Shown here: positions 6,954 to 11,753 of the stretch, piece by piece | Numbering within the stretch: the stretch's first letter is position 1 | Layout of the letters: each line of letters starts with the position of its first letter | DNA from: Chitinophagaceae bacterium | GTDB lineage: Bacteria > Bacteroidota > Bacteroidia > Chitinophagales > Chitinophagaceae | Assembly: GCA_030151745.1 (NCBI GenBank) | Contig: JASLDA010000366.1 | Location: forward strand, 1-11,753 | Direction: 5' to 3' | Length of the DNA: 11,753 nucleotides | Made by a program: the position numbers and the translations under genes | Notes under the pieces: generated by a model | What the model was told of the DNA's origin: nothing | Seen by the model: the letters and a program-made list of their open reading frames with translations, nothing else | The model's database searches: none

Positions 6954-8237
6954 ATGAAAACTAAGTTCAGCATAACCAAAGCTTTGAAAGCCGCGTCGTC
7001 CAAAGCCTTTGCCTGCATGTTATTGGTCAGCCTTGGATCGTCTGAAGCCCGGTCCCAGTCCTGCAGTCTGGTAAGCCAGATCCCCATAAGCACCGGTTAT
7101 AATGGTACCTATTCTTCCTTTGTAGGCGCCTCTGCCGCCGATGGGAACTGGACCGACAGCATGGCCACGCCGGCGCTCCAGGCGGGGCTGAGCGTGCCGG
7201 CCTCGGGCTCGCTTTACCGGATTACCCCCGACCCCGCCTGGGCCACTCCTTCGGGGGCCCAGTGGATCAGCTGCAGCACCGTGAATAATTTCCCGACCAC
7301 GGCGAACAGCAATGTGAATAACCTCTCGATGGTGATCAAGCGTGAATTCAGGACATGCGCGGACGACAATATCACGATCGACTTCACCGTGTTCGCGGAT
7401 AATTATATGAATGCCCTCTGGATCGACGGAGCGCTGCAGACCTTTGCGCAGTCTTCGACCGGGCTCGTGTCAAACTTCAACGCCGGCTCCAGCTATTCCG
7501 GGACCTTTTTCATGCCCGCCGGGACTCATACCATCGAAATGCGGGTAGCCAACCAGCCGGTGAACCACCCGAACAACGCGTTCGGGATCTGCGTGGTAGG
7601 CACCGCCACGGGCACGACCACCTCGATCGTCGATGTGACAAGTCCCCTGAGCTGCTCCTGTACCCCGCCCTGCGGCGTCCTGCAGCGGTTCAATATGTGC
7701 ACGGACCCGATACTCGCCCCGTTCAACTACACATTCGATATCGACATAGCTCCGGTATCCACGAATTTCAGCCTGGACTTCGGCGACGGATCGCCTCTGT
7801 TCATGGGCCTCAGCAATACCACCGTCCCGCATACCTACAGCGGCCCCCTGCCTTCCGGGGCGCTCACGCTTAATATCCTCGACATGCAGGGAAAAATTTG
7901 CGATACCCGGCGCGTGGAGCTGTGCATCAGCCGCTCGGGCGCACGCCAGTCCCAGGGGAACCAGACCCAGGTGACGCCCGCGAAGGGAACAGGGCTTTCG
8001 GAAAAGCCCTTTCCCAACCCGGCCAATACCTCGATCTCCATCCCCCTGAAGGGAGCCAAAGGCCAGGTTTCGGTAACGATCCTCAGCCAGGACGGAAAAA
8101 TGCTGAAGACGCGCAAGGGAATTCCCAAAGAGGCCGAAGTATGGGAATTCGACACCAGGGACCTGGTGCCGGGTATATACTATATCAATATTGCCGATGC
8201 TGCCGGCACCCGGGGCCATACCTTCGTGAAGAACTGA
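6954..8237 (+). CDS. Secreted PKD-domain surface protein with T9SS type A sorting domain
   Basis: A 427-aa exported protein. Residues 1-36 are a Sec signal peptide (basic MKTKFSITKALK, hydrophobic AFACMLLVSLG, cleavage near ARSQS). An earlier ATG at 6903 would place 17 charged residues before this signal and is rejected. Residues about 40-230 form a cysteine-containing, Asn/Ser/Thr-rich region that looks beta-sandwich-like (for example GTFFMPAGTHTIEMRVAN). A PKD-like domain follows at about 255-330 (SLDFGDGSPLF ... VPHTY). Residues about 350-427 are a type A Por secretion C-terminal domain: PFPNPANTSISI, VTILSQDGKMLKT, LVPGIYYINI and a terminal basic FVKN. The protein should cross the outer membrane by T9SS and be anchored or released there. 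A strong terminator follows, so it is probably monocistronic. The ligand or role is unknown; adhesion or carbohydrate binding is a guess. Confidence 0.9.
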   Translation: MKTKFSITKALKAASSKAFACMLLVSLGSSEARSQSCSLVSQIPISTGYNGTYSSFVGASAADGNWTDSMATPALQAGLSVPASGSLYRITPDPAWATPSGAQWISCSTVNNFPTTANSNVNNLSMVIKREFRTCADDNITIDFTVFADNYMNALWIDGALQTFAQSSTGLVSNFNAGSSYSGTFFMPAGTHTIEMRVANQPVNHPNNAFGICVVGTATGTTTSIVDVTSPLSCSCTPPCGVLQRFNMCTDPILAPFNYTFDIDIAPVSTNFSLDFGDGSPLFMGLSNTTVPHTYSGPLPSGALTLNILDMQGKICDTRRVELCISRSGARQSQGNQTQVTPAKGTGLSEKPFPNPANTSISIPLKGAKGQVSVTILSQDGKMLKTRKGIPKEAEVWEFDTRDLVPGIYYINIADAAGTRGHTFVKN

Positions 8238-8256
8238 TCCGGAATATCCGAACCGT

Positions 8257-8289
8257 AAAACAAAGAGGTCTCCCAACCTCTTTGTTTTT
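8257..8289 (+). terminator. Intrinsic terminator after surface-protein gene
   Basis: CAAAGAGGT (8261-8269) and ACCTCTTTG (8276-8284) pair perfectly around a 6-nt loop, extended by an upstream A4 and downstream T5 tract. It lies 20 bp after the stop codon. The A/T symmetry could let it work weakly in both directions. Confidence 0.93.
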
Positions 8290-8323
8290 ATAAAGCCGGC
8301 CGGAACGTCCGCGCGGCCGGGCC

Positions 8324-8355
8324 GCTACAGATTCTGCACAGAATCGGCCGGTAGC
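8324..8355. promoter_or_regulatory. Nested palindrome upstream of TonB-dependent receptor
   Basis: GATTCTG-CA-CAGAATC (8330-8345) is a perfect 16-bp palindrome. It lies inside an outer GCTAC (8324-8328) / GTAGC (8351-8355) pair and ends 32 bp before the receptor ATG. It could be an operator for a dimeric repressor or an mRNA hairpin close to the start. It does not resemble a Fur box or a cobalamin riboswitch, and the 88 bp between the upstream terminator and the ATG is too short for the latter. Confidence 0.55.
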
Positions 8356-8377
8356 TTGCGGCATAATTTCAAGGATC

Positions 8378-10564
8378 ATGTCTTTCAAGTACCTGGCAAC
8401 GATCGCCGGCAGCCTGCTGATCGCGCAATCCGCGGCGGCCCAGCACAGCATCCGGCTATTAGTCAAAGATTCAACTACGGGAGACCCGCTTGCCGGCGTG
8501 ACCATCGCCTCGCAGCTCCATCCCGCCGTCGGCACCGTGACCGATGCTGGCGGCGCGGCCCTGCTGCAGGACCTTCCCGGCGGCAGCGATACGCTCGCCA
8601 TCGGGTATGTAGGCTATATGCCCGCAAGGCTGCCGGTCCTGCTGCCCGATACCGGCCTGCATACGGTGCTGCTCAGCCCCGACCAGACCGCGCTCAACGA
8701 AGTGGTCGTCGTGGCATCGACGCGCACCAACGACCGCATCGAGAATGCCGCGACCAAGGTCGAAGTGCTGGGCCCCGAGGAGATGAGCGAGGAAAGCACG
8801 CTGAAACCCGGGAACGTGGCCAGCATACTCGGGGACGTGAGCGGCGTCCAGATCCAGCAGTCCTCCGCGGTATCCGGCAACGCCAATGTGCGCATACAGG
8901 GCCTGGACGGCCGCTATACCCAGATGCTCCGGGACGGGATGCCCCTGTTCGACGGATTTTCCGGGGGCTTCGGCGTATTGTCGATCCCGCCCCTGGACCT
9001 GCAGCAGCTGGAGCTCATCAAAGGATCCGCGTCCACGCTGTACGGCGGCGGCGCCATCGCGGGCCTGGTAAACTTCATCTCGAAGCGCCCCACCTACGAT
9101 CCGGACGCCACCTTCGTACTGAACGGAACGACCCTGAAAGAAGGCAACCTGAACGCCTACTACGCCCGGCGCTGGAAACGGTTCGGACTCACCTTCTTCG
9201 GCGGACAGACCCTGCAGCGCGAGGTGGACGTGGACGGGGACGGCCTGAGCGACGTGCCGAGGCTGAGCAGCACCCTCATCCACCCCACCCTCTTCTTCTA
9301 CCCGAACGAAAAGAGAACGATCTCCCTCGGCTGGTCGGGAAGCTTCGAGAAGCGCAGCGGGGGCGATATGCAGGCCATAGACGGCAGGGGCGATGCAGCT
9401 CATCCATACGTGGAGCGCAACGAGCTGCAGCGCAATACGCTTACCCTGATTTCCGAGAACAAGGTCAATGCCCGCCGGACCAATACCATCAAGGCCACCT
9501 ACAGCTACTTCGACCGCAGCATTCACACAAACACCTACGACTTCCGGGGCGCCCAGCAGAACCTGTATGCGGAGGCCTCGATGGTGTACCGCCTGAACAA
9601 GCATACGCTGGTGGGCGGCGGCAATCTCACTTTCGACGATTTCCGCCCCTCGGCCGGAACGCCCATCCCCATCAAAGGGATTTCCAATACCGTGGTGGGC
9701 GCCTTTGTCCAGGACACCTGGCAGCCCCTGCCGGGGACCAGGATCGAAGGCGGGCTGCGCGCCGACGACTACAACAGCTTCGGGCTGATCTTCCTGCCCC
9801 GGCTCGCGGTGTTTCACCGGATCGACACACATTGGGGCGTACGCGGAGGCTTCGGCCTGGGCTATACCCATCCCAACCCGCTGACGCCGCAGATCAAGGA
9901 TTACGATATCTACCAGATTCTCCCGATCGACGATCATGCCGTCCCCGAAAGATCGATCGGCGCCAACCTGGAACTGAACTACCGCGTAAGCTGGGACGAG
10001 ACCCACCGGCTCTTCCTGAATCACAGCTTTTTCCTGACCCGGGTCAACCATCCCTTCGTGCCCTTCGAACATCCGGACAATACCGTCTCGTTCTACAACG
10101 CGGCGGAGCCGGTCACCACGAAAGGGTTCGACACGTACATCCAGGCGAAGCTGGACGAATGGGAAGCCTACCTGGGCTACACCTATACCGATGCCCGTCG
10201 GGAATACATCCCGCAGAACAACTTCGTCCCCCTCACGCCCCGCAACCGCGCCGCGGCCACCCTGGTCTACGAGCTCGAGGGTTCCTGGCGCTTCGGCGCG
10301 GAGGCCTCTTATAACGGAGGCCAGTACCGGGACGGGGATTCGAAGACCCCCGCTTATTTTTTCCTCGCCGCCATGGTGGAGCGGAAGTTCGGGGCCAGGT
10401 TCAGCCTGGTGCTGAACTGCGAGAACCTGCTGGATATGCGGCAAAGCCGGTATGAGCAGATCTATACCGGCAGCATCGCCGCCCCGGACTACAAGCCGCT
10501 CTGGGCGCCGATCGACGGCCGGGTGACGAACCTCGCCCTGCGCTACAAGCCTTTCGCGAGATAA
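8378..10564 (+). CDS. TonB-dependent outer-membrane receptor
   Basis: A 728-aa protein. Residues 1-21 are a signal peptide (MSFKYLATIAGSLLIAQSAAA). Residues about 24-104 form a CarboxypepD_reg-like domain (VKDSTTGDPLAGVTI ... GYVGY), common ahead of the plug in Bacteroidota receptors. A TonB-box-like NEVVVVAS follows at 107-114. The plug domain covers about 117-238 (VRIQGLDGRYTQMLRDGMPL; LELIKGSASTLYGGGAIAGLVNFISK). The rest is a 22-strand-type barrel ending LALRYKPFAR, with the near-terminal aromatic usual for barrels. An acidic DVDGDGLSD loop sits near 283-291 and may bind a cation. Family members import siderophores, haem, cobalamin, metals or oligosaccharides using TonB energy; there is no SusD partner beside it, which argues against a polysaccharide locus, but the substrate is undetermined. 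It stands alone behind a terminator and a palindrome, so it is probably separately regulated. Confidence 0.95.
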   Translation: MSFKYLATIAGSLLIAQSAAAQHSIRLLVKDSTTGDPLAGVTIASQLHPAVGTVTDAGGAALLQDLPGGSDTLAIGYVGYMPARLPVLLPDTGLHTVLLSPDQTALNEVVVVASTRTNDRIENAATKVEVLGPEEMSEESTLKPGNVASILGDVSGVQIQQSSAVSGNANVRIQGLDGRYTQMLRDGMPLFDGFSGGFGVLSIPPLDLQQLELIKGSASTLYGGGAIAGLVNFISKRPTYDPDATFVLNGTTLKEGNLNAYYARRWKRFGLTFFGGQTLQREVDVDGDGLSDVPRLSSTLIHPTLFFYPNEKRTISLGWSGSFEKRSGGDMQAIDGRGDAAHPYVERNELQRNTLTLISENKVNARRTNTIKATYSYFDRSIHTNTYDFRGAQQNLYAEASMVYRLNKHTLVGGGNLTFDDFRPSAGTPIPIKGISNTVVGAFVQDTWQPLPGTRIEGGLRADDYNSFGLIFLPRLAVFHRIDTHWGVRGGFGLGYTHPNPLTPQIKDYDIYQILPIDDHAVPERSIGANLELNYRVSWDETHRLFLNHSFFLTRVNHPFVPFEHPDNTVSFYNAAEPVTTKGFDTYIQAKLDEWEAYLGYTYTDARREYIPQNNFVPLTPRNRAAATLVYELEGSWRFGAEASYNGGQYRDGDSKTPAYFFLAAMVERKFGARFSLVLNCENLLDMRQSRYEQIYTGSIAAPDYKPLWAPIDGRVTNLALRYKPFAR

Positions 10565-10599
10565 TACCCGACGGACGCCGATCCTCGAACCGGAAAGAC

Positions 10600-10965
10600 G
10601 AAAGCAGGTGTCGCCGTTCACGACGAGGCGGTATGCCGTATTCTGAACGAGCGCGCCCATCTGCACGGAGCTTAGTGTCAGCGAGCTGGCGCCGGAGACG
10701 TTCGTCCAGGTGATCTGGCCGTCGATGCTCCGCTGCCATTGATACGAGGAGGTGCTGGGCACGCCACTGGGGTAAGCTCCTGTCGTGCCGTTGGTCTGTA
10801 CTGTACCGCCCCGGACGATCGAGCCGATATTATAGCTCGGTGTCGTTGATACGTAATCGACGGCGCTGCTGTTGAAGGCTGAAATAAAAAAAGCCAGCCT
10901 GTGATCAGGCCAGCCCCTATAAACCCTAATCCAAATGTAGCGCGCCGGATCGACCCCGTTTGCAT
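10600..10965 (-). pseudogene. Frameshifted, truncated 5' fragment of an Ig-like-domain secreted protein
   Basis: The minus-strand ATG at 10965 opens a signal-peptide-like stretch (MQTGSIRRATFGLGFIGAGL, then ITGWLF). Across a run of seven T (plus-strand A7, 10886-10892) the continuation is in the -1 frame: FFISAFNSSAVDYV, then TTPSYNIGSIVRGGTVQTNG, then SSYQWQRSIDGQITWTNVSG, ASSLTLSSVQMGALVQNTAY and RLVVNGDTCF. The SYQWQ...WTNVSGASS...YRLVVNGDTC pattern is characteristic of Ig-like domains in large Bacteroidota adhesins. After about position 10600 the frame degenerates into arginine-rich sequence and then runs antisense through the TonB receptor, so the 3' part of the gene is lost. A missing T (T8 to T7) or -1 slippage would restore the frame. 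Presumably a recombination or duplication remnant; that origin is inferred. Confidence 0.68.
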
Positions 10966-11064
10966 AAATCGGTGATCAGGCCGATTTTGTAGGAATTAAC
11001 CCGGATTTATACCTGAACGCAGCCGGATCGGATTATTTTCCGGTCCTCAAAGCCGTCCATCCTT

Positions 11065-11340
11065 ATGGAAAATTCGAAGCATATTCTCCGGATCGCCCTG
11101 GCCTGCAGCCTGGTGCTGCTCTCTCTCAGCGCGCTGATCTTATCCATCCGCAGCTCCACTGCCCATGCCGCGCCCACGCCTCCGAACAACAATGTCGTTC
11201 CTATTGGAGTCTATACGGATAAAAGCGGGGTCCCGCACGCGGTCGGTTGGGACAGGGCCTCGAACCAGCTGTATTATCTCGGGAAGCCCAATATGGATAA
11301 TATGATAAACGGCTCCTGGAAATGGTACACCCCGTGGTAA
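11065..11340 (+). CDS. Small exported protein of unknown function
   Basis: A 91-aa protein not recognised as a known family. Residues 1-35 resemble a Sec signal peptide: basic start (MENSKHILR), hydrophobic core at about 9-27 and a plausible signal-peptidase site AHA-AP at 35/36; alternatively the segment is a membrane anchor. The mature part is about 56 aa, begins with a Pro/Asn-rich linker (APTPPNNN) and contains VPIGVYTDKSGVPHAVGWD, LYYLGKPN and an aromatic end WKWYTPW. There are no cysteines after the signal region. It is preceded by a 100-bp AT-richer leader and followed immediately by a stem-loop, so it is probably transcribed alone. Its composition and plausible signal support a real gene, but homologues cannot be checked here. 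Confidence 0.62.
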   Translation: MENSKHILRIALACSLVLLSLSALILSIRSSTAHAAPTPPNNNVVPIGVYTDKSGVPHAVGWDRASNQLYYLGKPNMDNMINGSWKWYTPW

Positions 11341-11343
11341 TGC

Positions 11344-11363
11344 AGGCCTGTATTTGCGGGCCT
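11344..11363 (+). terminator. Stem-loop directly after the 91-aa gene
   Basis: AGGCCTG (11344-11350) pairs with CGGGCCT (11357-11363) with one G-U pair and loop TATTTG, starting 4 bp after the stop codon. It is followed only by TTATCC, so the T-tract is weak. A second stem, ACCCCG (11370-11375) with CGGGGT (11386-11391), comes next. A likely but imperfect terminator. Confidence 0.5.
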
Positions 11364-11458
11364 TATCCCACCCCGCTGCGCCGGTCGGGGTTAATCCTTG
11401 GAAAACCACGCCTTTGAGGGGATGCCCGACCGACATATTCCCGGACCTTTGCGCCCTG

Positions 11459-11572
11459 ATGGATAAAGAAACGCGACGGGCCATCTATGATGCCGCCGGT
11501 CCCGCGCTTTTGATCATTATCGGCATCCTTCTACTAGGCGCCCTCGTTTTCTTCCTGGCGCATACATACTGA
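11459..11572 (+). CDS. 37-aa single-span membrane protein
   Basis: From the ATG at 11459 the frame gives MDKETRRAIYDAAG followed by a clear transmembrane segment at about residues 13-34 (PALLIIIGILLLGALVFFLA) and a short tail HTY. The charged N-terminal head suggests an inside-N, outside-C orientation. A longer reading from the ATG at 11354 would pass through the two stem-loops and gives poor sequence, so the short form is preferred. Small single-span proteins of this kind often act as subunits or regulators of membrane complexes, but nothing here identifies the partner. The nearest -7-like sequence, GACCTTTG at 11439-11446 region, is a weak match and close to the start. Confidence 0.5.
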   Translation: MDKETRRAIYDAAGPALLIIIGILLLGALVFFLAHTY

Positions 11573-11753
11573 CCCATCCCCTTATTCCGCGAGGGATAAT
11601 CGTGAGTGTGCTTGCGCTGTCCGCTATTGCCCTAGGGACAGCAGCGCTGCCGTACCGGTAATTTTATGCAATAGGTACATCAGAAGCAGAGGTGTTTCCC
11701 AAACTTTTTGTCATTCTGAAAGAATCTTTCGGTATGAAGTGGAAGACCCTTTG
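11573..11753. other. Gene-free right end with hairpin and start of a dispersed-repeat-like element
   Basis: No gene is visible in these 181 bp. CTGTCC (11617-11622) and GGACAG (11636-11641) form a stem, extended with a 2-nt bulge by GCG (11614-11616) and CGC (11644-11646). From about 11706 the sequence reads TTTTTGTCATTCTGAAAGAA, continuing into TCTTTCGG, with a perfect GAAAGA-A-TCTTTC palindrome at 11718-11730. The TGTCATTCTGA... word is one I associate with repeated intergenic elements in Bacteroidota genomes. The element runs off the window. The AT-rich stretch 11658-11670 could be a promoter for a gene beyond the edge. Confidence 0.45.

Noticed and set aside
8290..8377. Cobalamin riboswitch before the TonB receptor
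   Set aside because: Only 88 bp separate the terminator from the start codon and no conserved riboswitch core is seen; the palindrome explains the visible structure.
8471..10762. 763-codon open frame on the minus strand through the TonB receptor
   Set aside because: Only its first 55 or so codons (Ig-like) look like protein; the rest is antisense to the receptor with shadow composition. The Ig-like part is reported as a remnant instead.
10886..10911. Possible minus-strand terminator GCCTG-ATCA-CAGGC followed by T7
   Set aside because: The 5-bp stem is separated from the T-run by TGGC and falls inside the coding-like signal peptide of the remnant, so termination is not well supported.
10902..10982. 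Direct repeat TGATCAGGCC at 10902-10911 and 10973-10982
   Set aside because: Ten bases, 71 bp apart, with no other mobile-element feature; one copy lies inside the signal-peptide codons of the remnant. Probably chance.
1..11753. CRISPR array, tRNA, rRNA, insertion sequence or phage genes
   Set aside because: No regularly spaced repeats, no cloverleaf with a recognisable T-loop, and no transposase, integrase or structural phage protein seen on either strand.

Overview
The window looks like chromosomal DNA from a fairly GC-rich member of the Bacteroidota. Four things point there. There is a surface protein ending in a type A Por/type IX secretion (T9SS) sorting domain. There is a TonB-dependent receptor with an N-terminal CarboxypepD_reg-like domain, an arrangement typical of the phylum. 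There is a TAnnTTTG-type -7 promoter element. There is a fragment of an Ig-like repeat protein of the kind seen in Bacteroidota adhesins. A Chitinophaga-like or related high-GC lineage would fit, but sequence reading alone cannot fix the genus. No rRNA, tRNA, CRISPR array, transposase or phage gene was found.

Left part (1-5305): two genes on the minus strand. The first is a very large patatin-like phospholipase (about 1191 aa) with a polytopic membrane block inserted between its catalytic serine and aspartate. The second, 59 bp downstream, is an HD-domain phosphohydrolase cut by the window edge. Divergently transcribed, across a 417-bp gap containing several inverted repeats, is a PAP2-family membrane phosphatase. 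A lipid-hydrolysing and a lipid-phosphate-hydrolysing membrane enzyme back to back suggest, but do not prove, a role in envelope lipid turnover.

Middle part (5306-6953): a convergent gap with two strong hairpins, one of them a REP-like 18-bp inverted repeat, leads into a two-gene minus-strand operon. It encodes a small protein with a ParB/sulfiredoxin-like DGYHR motif, overlapping by one base (TGATG) with an MgtC/SapB-family membrane protein. A perfect TAnnTTTG element lies about 50 bp upstream of the operon. The AT-rich divergent gap next to it carries a 10-bp-arm hairpin in the leader of the next gene.

Right part (6954-11753), all intact genes on the plus strand: the T9SS-exported PKD-domain surface protein, followed by a textbook intrinsic terminator; then a TonB-dependent outer-membrane receptor preceded by a 16-bp perfect palindrome. 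Behind it, on the minus strand, is a decayed 5' fragment of an Ig-like secreted protein whose signal peptide and Ig-like region are in different frames across a T7 run. Then come two small proteins of unknown function (91 aa exported, 37 aa single-span membrane), and finally a gene-free end that begins what looks like a dispersed intergenic repeat.

No clear undescribed multi-gene system was recognised. The items most worth a second look are the membrane-inserted patatin, the Ig-like remnant with its T TTT TTA slip site, the TonB-receptor palindrome, and the DGYHR protein-MgtC coupling.
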